64,000 bases of DNA from Neisseria weaveri (GCF_900638685.1 NZ_LR134533.1:1612001-1676000); one strand, 5' to 3'; shown: positions 39,107 through 49,154, numbered from the stretch's first letter. The notes: generated from the sequence alone by a model not told the origin. A program made the numbers and translations.

Positions 39107-39412
39107 ATGAAGTTGTATGCATATACCGTGCGCGTGCGCGCGTTGTCGGATTCGGAAGTGGCTTTGGTGTTGGAAAAAGCAAGCCGCTGTTATGATGTCG
39201 GGGTTTATTGCGCGGACGGTGGTTGGTTTTGTCCGTCTGCTTTCCCGCAAGAAACCGCGTTTGCCGATGTTGTATTGATGCAGGATAACGACGGAAGCAT
39301 GCTGAACTCGATTTTATCGGTTTTAGGCTTTGCTGACAGTGTTAAAATGGCACGGCAGCTGACGGAATTTGCAGAAGTGCTGCTGGACGGACAAAACAGA
39401 AAAACGGCCTGA
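39107..39412 (+). CDS. Hypothetical protein, 101 residues
   Basis: Not recognised. A small soluble protein (MKLYAYTVRVRALSDSEVAL start) with a central VYCADGGWFCPSAF segment and an alpha-helical end. AGAGGAAAGAA lies before the ATG, supporting expression. No signal peptide or membrane segment. It lies 50 nt before a methyltransferase gene on the same strand, with an AG-DUS between (39427-39438). Confidence 0.65.
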   Translation: MKLYAYTVRVRALSDSEVALVLEKASRCYDVGVYCADGGWFCPSAFPQETAFADVVLMQDNDGSMLNSILSVLGFADSVKMARQLTEFAEVLLDGQNRKTA

Positions 39413-39460
39413 ACTATGCTGAAATTTTCAGACGGCCTGAACAATTAGGAGACACACACT

Positions 39461-40075
39461 ATGTCAAATTGGGACGAGCGTTATTTGACGGACGATTATG
39501 TGTTCGGCACCGAGCCGAACGAATTTATTGCGCGTATGCGCCACCATTTTCCGGACAGCGGCAAAGCACTGGATTTGGCGACGGGAGAAGGGCGTAACGG
39601 CATTTTTCTGGCGCAGCTCGGATTGGAGACCGAAGGCGTGGATATGTCTGCCGTCGGCTTGGAAAAAGCGCAGAAATTGGCGGAAGAAAAAGGCGTACCG
39701 TTTACAACGCGTATCGAAAACATTGCCGAGATGGAGATGCCGTCTGAATTTTATGACGTGATTACTTCGGTATTCTGCCACTTTGCCGAGCCGGAGCGCA
39801 CGAAAGTGTTTCAACGCGTTATCGGCGCGTTGAAGCCCGGCGGTCTTTTTGCTGGCGTGTTTTACCATCCGGAGCAGATTGCCTACGGCACCGGCGGGCC
39901 CGGTGACCCCGATATGATGGGGACGCTGGAAGAAATGCAGCAGGCTTTGGAAGGTTTGGAATGGCTGGTTGCCGAATATGAAATCAAAGATTTGGCCGAA
40001 GGCTGCCGCCATGTCGGCACCAGTTCGGTAGTCTGTCTGTTGGGACGCAAGCCCGACACCGCCGAACCGGCCTGA
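39461..40075 (+). CDS. Class I SAM-dependent methyltransferase (TehB-like)
   Basis: A 204-residue single-domain methyltransferase. The N-terminal WDERYLTDDYVFGTEPNEF, motif I LDLATGEGRNGIFLA (about 38-52) and the later KPGGLFAGVFY are typical of TehB-like/methyltransferase-11 proteins. Substrate is unknown; relatives include thiopurine or tellurite-type methyltransferases. GGAGA precedes the ATG. A DUS hairpin follows at 40111. Confidence 0.83.
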   Translation: MSNWDERYLTDDYVFGTEPNEFIARMRHHFPDSGKALDLATGEGRNGIFLAQLGLETEGVDMSAVGLEKAQKLAEEKGVPFTTRIENIAEMEMPSEFYDVITSVFCHFAEPERTKVFQRVIGALKPGGLFAGVFYHPEQIAYGTGGPGDPDMMGTLEEMQQALEGLEWLVAEYEIKDLAEGCRHVGTSSVVCLLGRKPDTAEPA

Positions 40076-40110
40076 TAAATAACGAAACAGCATTAAACCA
40101 ATAAGAACAA

Positions 40111-40136
40111 AGGCCGTCTGAAATTTCAGACGGCCT
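40111..40136 (+). terminator. DUS hairpin before trpB
   Basis: AG-DUS at 40111-40122 and inverse AG-DUS at 40125-40136, only 25 nt before the trpB ATG, so it probably ends the upstream transcript. Confidence 0.75.
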
Positions 40137-40160
40137 CAGAGAAAACATGAAGGAAAAAGC

Positions 40161-41366
40161 ATGGCAAAAGAACAATTAAATCCCTTAGTACAGCCCGATA
40201 CCGAAGGTTTCTTCGGCAAACACGGCGGCAAAATCGATCATCCCGATCTGGTTGCCGCATTGGCAGAAATTGAAGCCGGCTTCCGTAGTATTGTCGGCGA
40301 CAGCGAATTTATCGCAGAAATGAAACGCCTGCAGGCAACCTATGTCGGCCGTCCGAGCCCGATTTACCATGCGCGCACCTTGTCGAAAAGAGGCGCGCAA
40401 ATTTATTTGAAACGCGAAGACTTAAACCACACCGGCGCACACAAAATCAACCACTGCTTGGGCGAAGTGCTGTTGGCGAAAAAACTGGGCAAGAAAAAAG
40501 TGGTGGCCGAAACCGGTGCAGGACAACACGGCGTAGCCTTGGCCACTGCCGCCGCTTTGCTCGGTTTGGAGTGCGAAATCCATATGGGCGTGGTCGATAT
40601 TGCCAAAGAACATCCGAATGTTTCCCGCATGAAGATTCTGGGCGCGAAAATCGTGCCGGTTTCCGAAGGGGCGGGAACATTGAAAGAAGCGGTAGACAGC
40701 GCCTTCCGCGCCTATATCGGCAATTGGGAACAATCCATGTTTGCCATCGGCTCCGTAGTCGGCCCCGCACCTTATCCTGAAATGGTGTCGTATTTCCAAA
40801 GCATTATCGGCAGCGAAGCCAAAGAGCAATTCCAACAGCAATACGGCTGCCTGCCTGATGAAGTCGTGGCCTGTGTCGGCGGCGGTTCCAATGCTTTGGG
40901 TCTGTTTAACGCCTTTTTAGATGACGACGGCGTGCGCAAAGTCGGCGTTGAACCTGCCGGTGAAGGCTTGGACAAACCCGGCCGTCATGCCGCCACCATG
41001 ACTTTAGGAAAGTTCGGTAAAATTCAAGGTTTTAACTGCTATTACCTGCAGGAAGAAGACGGCACGCCCGCCGCCGTACATTCTATTGCCTCCGGTTTGG
41101 ATTACCCCGGCGTCGGTCCGCAGCATTGCCATTTGAAAGACTTGCAGAAAGTCGATTACGAAACCGCTACCGACGAAGAATGCTTGGCCGCATTCCTGAC
41201 CTTATCGCGCGAAGAAGGCATTATCCCGGCTTTGGAATCCTCACATGCCGTGGCCTACGCTTTGCGCCGTGCGGCGGAGTTGCCTGCGGACAAGCATATT
41301 CTGGTGAACCTGTCCGGACGCGGCGATAAAGATGTAGATTATGTTTTAAGCAAAATCGAGTTATAG
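40161..41366 (+). CDS. trpB: Tryptophan synthase beta subunit
   Basis: Joins indole with serine to make tryptophan; PLP enzyme of 401 residues. The PLP lysine is K95 in HTGAHKINH; the phosphate-binding loop GGGSNA is at about 243; [11 protein letters not shown] (about 117) and the Glu of GRPSPIYH region fit TrpB. It stands without trpA here, as often in Neisseria where trp genes are scattered. The DUS hairpin between it and tyrB (41382) serves as terminator. Confidence 0.96.
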   Translation: MAKEQLNPLVQPDTEGFFGKHGGKIDHPDLVAALAEIEAGFRSIVGDSEFIAEMKRLQATYVGRPSPIYHARTLSKRGAQIYLKREDLNHTGAHKINHCLGEVLLAKKLGKKKVVAETGAGQHGVALATAAALLGLECEIHMGVVDIAKEHPNVSRMKILGAKIVPVSEGAGTLKEAVDSAFRAYIGNWEQSMFAIGSVVGPAPYPEMVSYFQSIIGSEAKEQFQQQYGCLPDEVVACVGGGSNALGLFNAFLDDDGVRKVGVEPAGEGLDKPGRHAATMTLGKFGKIQGFNCYYLQEEDGTPAAVHSIASGLDYPGVGPQHCHLKDLQKVDYETATDEECLAAFLTLSREEGIIPALESSHAVAYALRRAAELPADKHILVNLSGRGDKDVDYVLSKIEL

Positions 41367-41381
41367 TTTGGTGAATATAAA

Positions 41382-41406
41382 AGGCCGTCTGAATTTCAGA
41401 CGGCCT
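41382..41406. terminator. DUS hairpin between convergent trpB and tyrB
   Basis: AG-DUS at 41382-41393 directly abuts the inverse copy at 41395-41406; both genes end within 20 nt. Confidence 0.82.
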
Positions 41407-41425
41407 TTCTGCTTTTACGGCCTGT

Positions 41426-42619
41426 TTATTTCAATACGGCGGCAAATGCTTCGGCAACGTAGTCGATGTTGCGGCTGTTGAGACCGGCAACGCACATGCG
41501 GCCGGAGCCGACCAAGTAGACGGCGAATTCGTCTTGCAGGCGTTGCACTTGTTCGGGCGACAGGCCGGTGTAGCTGAACATGCCGCGCTGTTTGATGAAG
41601 TAGCTGAAGTCTTTGCCGGGCAGTTTGGCGGTGAGTGCGTCGTAGAGTTTGCGGCGCATTTGACGGATTCGGTCGCGCATTTCGTTGACTTCTTGCTGCC
41701 AAACGGCAAACAGTTCTTCGGAGTCCATAACGGCGGCGGTGATGAATGCGCCGTGTGCGGGCGGGCTGGAATAGATGCGGCGGACGGTGAATTTGAGTTG
41801 GCCGAATACCAATGCGGCTTCTTCTTTGTTGGGGCAGACAATGCTCAAGCCGCCGACGCGTTCGCCGTAGAAGGAAAGGTTTTTGGAGAAGGAGTTGCTG
41901 ACAAACAGGGGGAGGTTCATGGAAACGGCTTTGCGGATGGCATAGGCGTCATTGTCCAAGTCTTCGCCGAAGCCTTGATAGGCGATATCCATAAACGGTA
42001 TGAGTTTGTTGTTTTTAACGGTTTCGAGCAGTTCGTCCCATTGGTTTTCGCTTAAATCAACGCCGGTCGGGTTGTGGCAGCAGGGGTGCAGCAGCAGAAT
42101 GCTGTTTTCGGGCAGTTGTTTGAAGAAGGCGAGCATTTCGTCGTATTTGACGCCGATGGTTTCGGGGTTGTAGTAGGGGTAGGTGCCGACTTCGAAGCCT
42201 GCGCCTTCGAAAATGCTTTTGTGGTTATCCCATGTCGGGTCGCTGACGTAGACTTTGGCTTGGGGAAACCAGCGGTGCAGGAAATCGGCGCCGACTTTGA
42301 GTGCGCCGGAGCCGCCGAGGGTTTGGATGGTGGCGATGCGTTCTTGCTGCAAGGCGGGGTTGTCTGCGCCGAACAGTAGTTTTTGTACGGCGGTGCGGTA
42401 GGCGACCAATCCTTCCATCGGAAGGTAGCTGCGCGGTTGGGCGGTTTCTGCCCGTTGGATTTCTGCGGTGCGTACGCATTTTAAAACGGGCAGTTTGCCG
42501 TCTTCGTCAAAATAGATGCCGATGCCTAAGTTGACTTTTTCGGGGCGGGAATCTTGGTTGAAGGTTTCGACCAGCCCGAGAATGGGGTCGCCGGGATAGT
42601 GTTCGATGTGTTTGAACAT
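41426..42619 (-). CDS. tyrB: Aromatic amino-acid aminotransferase
   Basis: PLP-dependent class I aminotransferase; transfers amino groups between aromatic or dicarboxylic amino acids and 2-oxoglutarate. The 397 residues have the AspC/TyrB framework: [21 protein letters not shown] with Asn at about 183, DIAYQGF, Schiff-base Lys246 in [16 protein letters not shown] and the substrate Arg near the C-terminus (GSGRMC). I use the ATG at 42619 ([10 protein letters not shown]); the upstream frame adds 18 residues with no similarity. AspC is the alternative name for this family. Confidence 0.9.
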   Translation of the reverse strand: MFKHIEHYPGDPILGLVETFNQDSRPEKVNLGIGIYFDEDGKLPVLKCVRTAEIQRAETAQPRSYLPMEGLVAYRTAVQKLLFGADNPALQQERIATIQTLGGSGALKVGADFLHRWFPQAKVYVSDPTWDNHKSIFEGAGFEVGTYPYYNPETIGVKYDEMLAFFKQLPENSILLLHPCCHNPTGVDLSENQWDELLETVKNNKLIPFMDIAYQGFGEDLDNDAYAIRKAVSMNLPLFVSNSFSKNLSFYGERVGGLSIVCPNKEEAALVFGQLKFTVRRIYSSPPAHGAFITAAVMDSEELFAVWQQEVNEMRDRIRQMRRKLYDALTAKLPGKDFSYFIKQRGMFSYTGLSPEQVQRLQDEFAVYLVGSGRMCVAGLNSRNIDYVAEAFAAVLK

Positions 42620-42873
42620 GGTTTTTCCTTTGTATGGTGTCAAGACGCGGCTTGGCGGACGGACGTCGGGCAAACCGGTTTGCTTCGTTGGTAATGGGAA
42701 AATAATAATGGATTTTCGGGTGTTTATGGAAGAGAGGGGGGGAGGCCGTCTGAAAATGAATTTGCCGGTGAGGTTAAAGGCGGTTTAACCTGTTTTTAAA
42801 GGACTGTTGCGGTTCTTGCGGGGAAATGGGTATATGATAGCGGTGATAATGATTTTAAATTAAGAAGAGTAAT

Positions 42874-43500
42874 ATGTATCAAGGCGAGCGGTTTAACGCT
42901 TACAGTCATTTGGCAGGGGCGGTATTGGCAGCGGCGGGAACGGTGTTTCTGTTGTTGAAAGCGGTGGGAACCGATAATGCGTATAAGGTGGTCAGTGCGG
43001 CGGCATACGGTGCTTGTTTGATTGTGCTGTATGTGGGTTCGACGGTGTATCACAGCGTGCGCCATACTCAGGCCAAAGGTGTTTTGCAGAAATTCGACCA
43101 TTGTGCGATTTATCTTTTGATTGCGGGCAGCTATACGCCGTTTACGTTGGTTACTTTAAACGGGGCTTGGGGTTGGTCGCTGTTTGGGGTGTCGTGGGGT
43201 TTGGCTGTGTTCGGTATTGTGCAGGAGCTGACCATCGGGCGTAAGAGCGAGCGGCGTTTGTTGTCGATGATTCTGTATGTGGTCATGGGCTGGCTGGTGT
43301 TGGTGGCGGTGTATCCGTTAGTAAAAATGCTGCCGGCTTGGGGTTTGTTTTGGCTGGTGTGCGGCGGTTTGCTGTATAGCGCCGGAATTTATTGGTTTGT
43401 GAATGATGCGAAGATTAAGCACGGGCACGGTATCTGGCATATTTTTGTTTTGCTCGGCAGTGCGGCACAATTTGTGAGCGTGTATGGTTATGTGATTTAG
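42874..43500 (+). CDS. trhA: Hemolysin III family membrane protein (TrhA/YqfA)
   Basis: A 208-residue inner-membrane protein of the PAQR/hemolysin III family with seven hydrophobic segments. The conserved metal-site residues are visible in the N-terminal ERFNAYSHLAGA, the STVYHS motif and the C-terminal KHGHGIWHIFVLLGS. Function is uncertain: E. coli TrhA affects membrane energetics and Bacillus hemolysin III is reported to lyse cells. A G7 run lies 130 nt upstream. It converges with the PepSY gene. Confidence 0.9.
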   Translation: MYQGERFNAYSHLAGAVLAAAGTVFLLLKAVGTDNAYKVVSAAAYGACLIVLYVGSTVYHSVRHTQAKGVLQKFDHCAIYLLIAGSYTPFTLVTLNGAWGWSLFGVSWGLAVFGIVQELTIGRKSERRLLSMILYVVMGWLVLVAVYPLVKMLPAWGLFWLVCGGLLYSAGIYWFVNDAKIKHGHGIWHIFVLLGSAAQFVSVYGYVI

Positions 43501-43525
43501 TCGGATAACCGAATGGAAATATACA

Positions 43526-43552
43526 AGGCCGTCTGAAATTTTCAGACGGCCT
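43526..43552. terminator. DUS hairpin between convergent trhA and the PepSY gene
   Basis: AG-DUS at 43526-43537 and inverse copy at 43541-43552, extended by AAATT symmetry, between two stop codons. Confidence 0.82.
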
Positions 43553-43569
43553 TGTTTGTTGTAGTTCGG

Positions 43570-43839
43570 TTAATCGTCGCGATCTACGCGTTTGGATAGA
43601 ATTTTTCCTGTGCGTGCGTCGATTTCGATTTCGTATTTGTGGCCTTTTGAGAGAATATCGACTTCGTAATGGGCACGGGGGGTGCTGTCGAAATCGACAT
43701 CGGTCACTTGGCCTTTTACATTTTTTTGTGCGATGGCTACGGCTTTTTTGGAGGAAATATATTGCGCGGCCTGTGCGGCGTTGGCGGTGAAAGCGGTTGC
43801 GACGATCAGCAGGATGGGAATCAGGCGGTTGGGTTTCAT
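43570..43839 (-). CDS. PepSY domain protein, exported
   Basis: An 89-residue periplasmic protein: signal peptide ending NAAQAA (about 24), then one PepSY domain with the pattern AVAIAQKNVKGQVTDVDFD, YEVDI, YEIEIDARTGKILS. PepSY domains often inhibit proteases or pair with sensor kinases; there is no kinase gene beside it here. It is divergent from greB. Confidence 0.87.
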   Translation of the reverse strand: MKPNRLIPILLIVATAFTANAAQAAQYISSKKAVAIAQKNVKGQVTDVDFDSTPRAHYEVDILSKGHKYEIEIDARTGKILSKRVDRDD

Positions 43840-44096
43840 GGTTTCGGCCTTTCTGGTCGGTTGATGGTGATGGAAAGCGGTATCGACCGCGTTATCTGTT
43901 GTGTTGACGGGTTCAGTATAGGCGCGGAGATTTAGAGATGAATTAGGCGATTGTTATTTTTGGTAAAGGCATTTGGGTCGGGTGTTGTGGAAAACGAAGC
44001 CGGTTGTCGGCGCAGGTATTTGGGGCAGTGATAGAAGCAGGCAGAAGTTTGTTATAGAATGTGGCTTTGTTTTCAGACGGCCTGAATGGTTTGGAT

Positions 44097-44600
44097 ATGA
44101 GTTCAACAGCAGAATCGCAACCGAAAAACTATATTACGCCTGTCGGCTGGCAGGCTTTAAAAGACGAGCTTTACCATTTGGTTTATAAAGAACGGCCGGA
44201 TGTGGTGCAAGTGGTGAGCTGGGCGGCCGGTAACGGCGACCGCAGCGAAAACGGCGATTATCTCTACGGCAAACGGCGTTTGCGCGAAATCGACCGCCGT
44301 ATCCGTTTTTTGACCAAGCGTTTGGAAGCCGCGGTGGTGGTGGATCCGGAAACCCGTGAAGATACCGACCAAATCTTTTTCGGCGCAACAGTGGATTTGC
44401 TGCGTGAAGACGGTACGGAGCAAACCGTGCGCATTGTGGGAACGGATGAAATCGATACGGCAAAAAACAAAATCTCGTGGGTGTCGCCGTTGGCACGTTG
44501 TCTGTTGAAAGCGCACGAGGGCGACGATGTGGTTTTGAACGGTCCGGACGGCAGGGAAACCATTGAGATTTTGGAAGTGCGTTACGAGCGGATCGATTGA
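44097..44600 (+). CDS. greB: Transcription elongation factor GreB
   Basis: Rescues backtracked RNA polymerase by stimulating transcript cleavage. The 167 residues show the GreA/B coiled-coil with the acidic tip (NGDRSENGDYLYGKRRLREID) and the FKBP-like C-terminal domain (ISWVSPLARCLLKAHEGDDV). YGKRRLREIDRR and the basic patch favour GreB over GreA. I choose the ATG at 44097; the frame from 44061 begins inside an AG-DUS (FSDGLN) and lacks similarity. Confidence 0.93.
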   Translation: MSSTAESQPKNYITPVGWQALKDELYHLVYKERPDVVQVVSWAAGNGDRSENGDYLYGKRRLREIDRRIRFLTKRLEAAVVVDPETREDTDQIFFGATVDLLREDGTEQTVRIVGTDEIDTAKNKISWVSPLARCLLKAHEGDDVVLNGPDGRETIEILEVRYERID

Positions 44601-44670
44601 TCGGGCATATATTGAGGCCGTCTGAAAAATCAGTTGTGCCGGCTAAGCGGTTTGAACAGGCTTGAGTCAT

Positions 44671-44695
44671 GAAAAACCGGCCCAAAGGCCGGTGG
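44671..44695 (-). terminator. Rho-independent terminator of the rpmE2-rpmJ2 operon
   Basis: Read on the minus strand, ACCGGCC, a 4-nt loop, GGCCGGT and a T-run, 13 nt after the rpmJ2 stop. Confidence 0.85.
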
Positions 44696-44705
44696 GTAAA
44701 GCATT

Positions 44706-44831
44706 TTAGCGCTGTCTTGCTTTAAAGCGCGGATTGCTTTTGCAGATAACATAAACTTTGCCTTTGCGGCGGACGATTTGGCAATCGCGGTGGCGCTTTT
44801 TGGCAGATTTGAGTGAAGACAATACCTGCAT
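44706..44831 (-). CDS. rpmJ: Ribosomal protein L36, alternative (YkgO-type)
   Basis: A 41-residue basic protein: [20 protein letters not shown], then [21 protein letters not shown]. It resembles the alternative L36 that lacks the full zinc-binding CCCH set (here only two cysteines, C17 and C30). The ATG is 1 nt beyond the rpmE2 stop with AAGGATAGG as ribosome-binding site, so the two are coupled. Standard L36 is expected elsewhere in the genome. Confidence 0.92.
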   Translation of the reverse strand: MQVLSSLKSAKKRHRDCQIVRRKGKVYVICKSNPRFKARQR

Positions 44832-44832
44832 A

Positions 44833-45108
44833 TTACCTATCCTTTTTGAAAGAGTTCATCATAGATTGATAGCGTTGGTTGAACTTGCTGGCGCGCCCTT
44901 CATTGTTGTATTCGCGCTGTTTGCCCGTGTATACGGGATGGGAAGCCGAAGAAGTATCCAGCATGAAAACAGGATATTCCTGACCGTCGGTCCAAACCAT
45001 GGTTTTACCGTGCGTATCCGCGCAGGAGCGGATCAGCCAGCCTTCGTTGGCACTGCTGTCGAAAAACAAAACGGTGCGGTAGTTTTCAGGGTGTAAATTC
45101 GGTTTCAT
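44833..45108 (-). CDS. rpmE2: Ribosomal protein L31 type B (YkgM-type, zinc-independent)
   Basis: A 91-residue L31 paralogue with the type B features: a long N-terminus ([20 protein letters not shown]), [18 protein letters not shown], the insertion [12 protein letters not shown] and the end [10 protein letters not shown]. Only one cysteine (C in IRSCADT) is present, so the CXXC zinc site of standard L31 is missing. By analogy with E. coli YkgM it replaces L31 when zinc is short, freeing zinc from ribosomes. Two Zur-like boxes overlap its promoter. Start at 45108; upstream codons in the frame are leader. Confidence 0.94.
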   Translation of the reverse strand: MKPNLHPENYRTVLFFDSSANEGWLIRSCADTHGKTMVWTDGQEYPVFMLDTSSASHPVYTGKQREYNNEGRASKFNQRYQSMMNSFKKDR

Positions 45109-45125
45109 TGCACTATCCTTTGGTA

Positions 45126-45169
45126 TGTTATAGTGTAACAATTATATAGTATATGATAATTGTTATCAA
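45126..45169 (-). promoter_or_regulatory. rpmE2 promoter with two candidate Zur boxes
   Basis: Read on the minus strand: TTGATA (45169-45164), 17 nt, then a perfect TATAAT (45146-45141). One 15-bp 6-3-6 palindrome with perfect arms (TGATAA-N3-TTATCA, 45154-45168) covers the -35. A second (TGTTAT-N3-GTAACA on the plus strand, 45126-45140), differing from the recalled neisserial Zur consensus at one arm position, lies just past the -10. The arrangement is what repression by zinc-bound Zur would need. Fur is the alternative for the first box. Confidence 0.7.
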
Positions 45170-45193
45170 ATGAATTTTGATACGGATAAAAAG

Positions 45194-45220
45194 GATGCCG
45201 TCTGAAATTTTTCAGACGGC
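45194..45220. repeat. AT-type DUS hairpin upstream of ubiC
   Basis: ATGCCGTCTGAA (45195-45206), the meningococcal/gonococcal dialect, is followed by an inverse core copy TTCAGACGGCAC. It is one of only two perfect AT-DUS in the window and lies 10 nt before ubiC. Confidence 0.8.
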
Positions 45221-45229
45221 ACGGATATT

Positions 45230-45739
45230 ATGAACAATACGTTTTTATGGCAGAAGCAGGAAGAAACCCGGCTTGCTGGAATTTCCGAGCCGGTCAGGCA
45301 GCTTTTGCAGTGTCAATCGCTGACTGCCGGTTTGAAAGAATCGGGATACGGCTTTTCCGTTTCTGTACTGCATTTAGGACGGTTGGGTGCAGACAGCCTG
45401 TTGGCAGACGGATGGCCGGAATGGCAGCAGCAATGGTTCGGCAGGGACGTCTGTTTGTGTTTGGACGGCACGCCTGTCGTGTGGGCGCGCAGCCTGTGCC
45501 TGCCTTCCGCTCATATTTGGCAGGAAATTTTAAACTGCGGTACGCGCCCTTTGGGCGAACGTTTATTTGACGGTTCGTTACCGTTGCAGCGTTCTGCATT
45601 CGAATATCTGCCCGGGGGGAGGCTTGAGGGTGAAATCGGTCTTTTTGTTGCCGCCCGCCGTTCTTTCTTTGAATTGTCGGGGCAGAAATTGGGTTTGGTA
45701 GAATGTTTCCTTCCCGCATTGTCCGACTATTTGAAATAA
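45230..45739 (+). CDS. ubiC: Chorismate--pyruvate lyase
   Basis: Converts chorismate to 4-hydroxybenzoate and pyruvate, the first ubiquinone step (cytoplasm). The 169 residues carry the UbiC signatures VWARSLCLPS (about 83-92), the conserved LGERLF and the late RRSFFELSGQKLGLVECFLP. It is followed after about 120 nt by ubiA on the same strand, the usual ubiCA order. Confidence 0.92.
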   Translation: MNNTFLWQKQEETRLAGISEPVRQLLQCQSLTAGLKESGYGFSVSVLHLGRLGADSLLADGWPEWQQQWFGRDVCLCLDGTPVVWARSLCLPSAHIWQEILNCGTRPLGERLFDGSLPLQRSAFEYLPGGRLEGEIGLFVAARRSFFELSGQKLGLVECFLPALSDYLK

Positions 45740-45859
45740 AGACGGCATGGCGGTGAAAATTTTGGTGGTATAATCGCCCTCCGTCCGCATGGCTGGTTTG
45801 CTCCGGTCGGACAGTTTGGTTTTTCAATCAGTTTGCCGGCAAGGTAAAGCACTAACACG

Positions 45860-46765
45860 ATGAATATCAGAAAATATTTACATCAATGTCTGCCCGAACA
45901 TGCGGCAGACCGGCTGGAGGTCTACGGGCAGTTGATGCGCGTGGATAAGCCTATCGGCACATTGCTGCTGCTATGGCCGACTTTGTGGGCTTTGTGGGTG
46001 GCGTCCGAAGGCTTTCCTGATTGGACAATACTTTTGGCTTTTTGTTTCGGTACGTTTTTGATGCGCAGCGCAGGCTGTGTCGTGAACGATTTGGCCGACC
46101 GGAAAATCGACGGTTCGGTAGAGCGGACCAATCGCAGACCGTTTGCCACAGGAAGCGTCACGGTTGCCGAAGCATTGCTGCTGCTGCTGATTTTGTGTTT
46201 GTTGGCGGCGTTGTGCCTGATTCCCTTGAATCAAAAAACTTGGCTGATGAGCCTTCCCGCTTTATTTTTGGCGGTAACTTATCCCTTTACCAAGCGCTTT
46301 TTCCCTCTGCCGCAACTGTATTTGGGTTTGGCTTTTTCGTTTGGTATTCCGATGGCGTTTGCTGCAGTAACGGGAAGCGTGCCGCCTGTTGCCTGGCTGA
46401 TTTTTGTAGCCAATGCTTTGTGGACGTTGGCCTACGATACGATCTATGCCATGGTAGACAAAGAAGATGATCTGAAAATCGGTATTCGGACTTCTGCGGT
46501 TACATTTGGAGAATACGATATTGCCGCCATTATGCTCAGCCATTTTTGGTTTACGGTGCTGATGCTGGTTTTGGGCGGTATCATTGATGCGACTTGGCCG
46601 TTTTGGTTGGTAGTACCTGTGGTGGTGTATTGGCAGATACGCCAATATCGTGAAATCAAGAGCCGAAACCGCGCCGTCTGTTTCATAAACTTTCTCAACA
46701 ACAACCGTATTGGCTTGGCTTGGTTTGCCGGTATTGCCGCCCATTATCTATATATCGTGCTGTAA
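45860..46765 (+). CDS. ubiA: 4-hydroxybenzoate octaprenyltransferase
   Basis: An inner-membrane prenyltransferase that attaches the polyprenyl tail to 4-hydroxybenzoate. The 301 residues have about nine hydrophobic segments, the first aspartate motif [15 protein letters not shown] (about 76-88) and the second [14 protein letters not shown] (about 192-205). Both chelate Mg-pyrophosphate. It follows ubiC. Confidence 0.95.
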   Translation: MNIRKYLHQCLPEHAADRLEVYGQLMRVDKPIGTLLLLWPTLWALWVASEGFPDWTILLAFCFGTFLMRSAGCVVNDLADRKIDGSVERTNRRPFATGSVTVAEALLLLLILCLLAALCLIPLNQKTWLMSLPALFLAVTYPFTKRFFPLPQLYLGLAFSFGIPMAFAAVTGSVPPVAWLIFVANALWTLAYDTIYAMVDKEDDLKIGIRTSAVTFGEYDIAAIMLSHFWFTVLMLVLGGIIDATWPFWLVVPVVVYWQIRQYREIKSRNRAVCFINFLNNNRIGLAWFAGIAAHYLYIVL

Positions 46766-46904
46766 TCTGTTGTTTTCAAAAGTATTCGGATATTTTGTCT
46801 TTGGATATCGGATACCAATGTAAAATTTTCGGCAGTAATTGAGATTTAGGATAACAGTAGGTACAATTCCCCCCTGTTTTTCTTACTTTTTAAAGAGAAA
46901 ATAT

Positions 46905-47354
46905 ATGAGCCTGATCGGCGAAATTTTGCCCTTGTCGCATATTGTGTTGGACTTGGAAGTAAGCAGTAAAAAACGTGTTTTCGAACAGGCAGGTTTGTTG
47001 CTGGAGAACGAAGCTGGTTTGGCCCGTTCCGATGTATTCGAATGTCTGTTTGCCCGTGAAAAACTGGGAACGACCGGTTTGGGGCAGGGCGTTGCGATTC
47101 CTCACGGTCGTCATGCTTCGGTAAAAAAAGCGGTTGGTGCTTTTATCCGTACGAAAGAACCGGTTTCTTTTGATGCGCCCGACGGTAAACCCGTATCCCT
47201 GATTTTTGTTTTGCTGGTTCCGGAAAATGCTACCGGTGAACATTTGGAAGTGTTGTCCAAGCTGGCAGGCAGATTTTCCCAAAAAGCAGTACGGGAAGCC
47301 TTGGCCCACGCAACGAGTGCGGAAGAGGTGCAACGTTTGCTTAGCGACGAATAA
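46905..47354 (+). CDS. ptsN: Nitrogen PTS EIIA component (PtsN)
   Basis: A 149-residue EIIA domain with the phosphorylated histidine in AIPHGRH (about 65). [21 protein letters not shown] at the start is split here only for description and fits IIANtr. It lies 2 nt before hprK, the beta-proteobacterial arrangement; it is expected to report phosphorylation state rather than transport sugar. The start at 46905 follows AAAGAG; upstream codons in the frame have no similarity. Confidence 0.92.
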   Translation: MSLIGEILPLSHIVLDLEVSSKKRVFEQAGLLLENEAGLARSDVFECLFAREKLGTTGLGQGVAIPHGRHASVKKAVGAFIRTKEPVSFDAPDGKPVSLIFVLLVPENATGEHLEVLSKLAGRFSQKAVREALAHATSAEEVQRLLSDE

Positions 47355-47356
47355 TC

Positions 47357-48319
47357 ATGCCCAGTATTTCAGTCCGCCGCCTTTATCAGGATAATCAGCA
47401 GAAACTCCAGTTGGCTTGGGCGGTGGGAACGGCCGGTGCGGACAACCGTATCGGCGTAGAGGCCGATAAGCCCGTTTTGGCGCTGGTCGGCCATTTGAAT
47501 TTTATCCATCCCAATCAGGTTCAGGTTTTGGGGGTGGCGGAAGTCGAATATTTAAAGCGGTTGGAGTCGGGTGAAATCAATTACCGTTTTGAAGAGCTGT
47601 TTGATTCCTCGATGGCTTTGGTGATTGTGGCCAATGGCCTGCCGGTTCAGCCGATTTTGCGCGACTATTGCCATACGCATAATGTTCCGTTGCTGACTTC
47701 GAAGCTGGAAAGTCCGTATCTGATGGATGTGTTACGGATTTACCTGCAGCGCGTATTGGCGGTGTCTACGGTAAAACACGGTGTGTTTCTCGATGTGTTT
47801 GAAATCGGCGTATTGATTACCGGCCAGTCGGGTTTGGGTAAAAGCGAGTTGGCTTTGGAGCTGATTTCGCGCGGACACAGTTTGGTTGCCGATGATGCCG
47901 TCGAACTGCACCGAACAGGGCCGGAAACGCTTACCGGCCGCTGTCCGACCATGCTGCGTGATTTTTTGGAAGTGCGCGGTTTGGGTGTGTTGAATATCCG
48001 GCATATTTTCGGTGAAACTTCCATTCGCCCGAAGAAAATCCTGCAATTGATTATTCATTTGGTCGCTGCCGATGACGACTATATGAAACAGCTTGACCGT
48101 TTGAGTATCCGTACTGAGACGGAATCCATTCTGAATGTGAACATAAGATCTGTCACGCTTCCCGTTGCCATCGGCCGAAACTTGGCCGTATTGGTAGAAG
48201 CGGCTGTACGCAACTATATTTTGCAGCTGCGCGGCAAAGACAGTACCAAAGAATTTTTGGAACGCCATCAAACCATGTTGAAAGAAGACGAACTCAACCA
48301 TGAAAATAATATTGATTAG
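47357..48319 (+). CDS. hprK: HPr(Ser) kinase/phosphorylase
   Basis: A bifunctional enzyme that phosphorylates or dephosphorylates HPr on serine. The 320 residues show an N-terminal domain, the P-loop GQSGLGKSE (about 156-164), the VADDAVEL segment, the signature [16 protein letters not shown] (about 208-223) and a conserved C-terminus. The gene starts immediately after ptsN and overlaps rapZ by 20 nt, so the three are one unit. Confidence 0.95.
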   Translation: MPSISVRRLYQDNQQKLQLAWAVGTAGADNRIGVEADKPVLALVGHLNFIHPNQVQVLGVAEVEYLKRLESGEINYRFEELFDSSMALVIVANGLPVQPILRDYCHTHNVPLLTSKLESPYLMDVLRIYLQRVLAVSTVKHGVFLDVFEIGVLITGQSGLGKSELALELISRGHSLVADDAVELHRTGPETLTGRCPTMLRDFLEVRGLGVLNIRHIFGETSIRPKKILQLIIHLVAADDDYMKQLDRLSIRTETESILNVNIRSVTLPVAIGRNLAVLVEAAVRNYILQLRGKDSTKEFLERHQTMLKEDELNHENNID

Positions 48320-49154
48320 CGGACTTTCAGGCTCCGGAAAGTCTGTCGCGTTGAGGCTTTTGGAAGACGTCGGCTATTATTGCGTCGACAATCTTCCGGT
48401 TGAAATGCTGCCGGAATTGGTGAAGCACCATATCGACAAAGGCTCGGTTTCCGAGCTGGGCGTGAGCGTGGATGTCCGCTCGCGCATCGATATCAAACAG
48501 GCTCAGGAGCAGATGGAATATCTGCGCAGGGAAGGCCATCAGGTTGATTTGCTGTTTTTGGAAGCCGATGAAAGCGTGTTGGTGCGCCGTTTTTCGGAAA
48601 CAAGGCGCTGCCATCCTTTGTCCGGTCAGGATATGACCCTGTTAGAGGGGATTCAGAAAGAACGCTCTTGGCTATTTCCATTGCGCGATATGGCCTACTG
48701 TATCGACACTTCTAAAATGAATGCCCAGCAACTCCGTTATAGCGTGCAAAAATGGCTGCAAATCGAGCGGCAAGGTTTGTTGGTGATTTTGGAATCGTTC
48801 GGTTTTAAATACGGCACGCCCAGCAATGCCGATTTTCTGTTTGATGTCAGAAGTCTGCCGAATCCCTATTACGATTTGGAATTGCGCCATTTCAACGGCA
48901 TGGAAAAACCGATTCAGGATTATTTGGACGCACAACCTTTGGCTCAAGAGATGCTTGAAGATATTGAGCAATTCATTAACCGTTGGTTGCCGCGTATGCA
49001 GGTTGAAAGCAGAAGTTATGTAACCATCGGCATAGGCTGTACGGGCGGACGGCACCGTTCGGTCTATTTGGTCGAGCGTTTGGCGCAACGCCTGCAAGGC
49101 CGATACGAATTGTTGGTTAGACACAGACAGGCAGATAATTTATCCGGCCGCTGA
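48300..49154 (+). CDS. rapZ: RNase adapter protein RapZ
   Basis: A P-loop protein that in E. coli binds small RNA GlmZ and directs it to RNase E, controlling glucosamine-6-phosphate synthesis. The 284 residues have [12 protein letters not shown] (8-19), the acidic [19 protein letters not shown] and the C-terminal RNA-binding domain ([16 protein letters not shown], about 243-258). Neisserial targets are not shown by sequence. It ends just before a DUS pair (49158, 49179). Confidence 0.95.
   Translation: MKIILISGLSGSGKSVALRLLEDVGYYCVDNLPVEMLPELVKHHIDKGSVSELGVSVDVRSRIDIKQAQEQMEYLRREGHQVDLLFLEADESVLVRRFSETRRCHPLSGQDMTLLEGIQKERSWLFPLRDMAYCIDTSKMNAQQLRYSVQKWLQIERQGLLVILESFGFKYGTPSNADFLFDVRSLPNPYYDLELRHFNGMEKPIQDYLDAQPLAQEMLEDIEQFINRWLPRMQVESRSYVTIGIGCTGGRHRSVYLVERLAQRLQGRYELLVRHRQADNLSGR

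Noticed and set aside
42736..42742. G7 run upstream of trhA as a phase-variable tract
   Set aside because: Seven Gs are short, the tract is 130 nt from the start and not between -35 and -10 elements that I can see.
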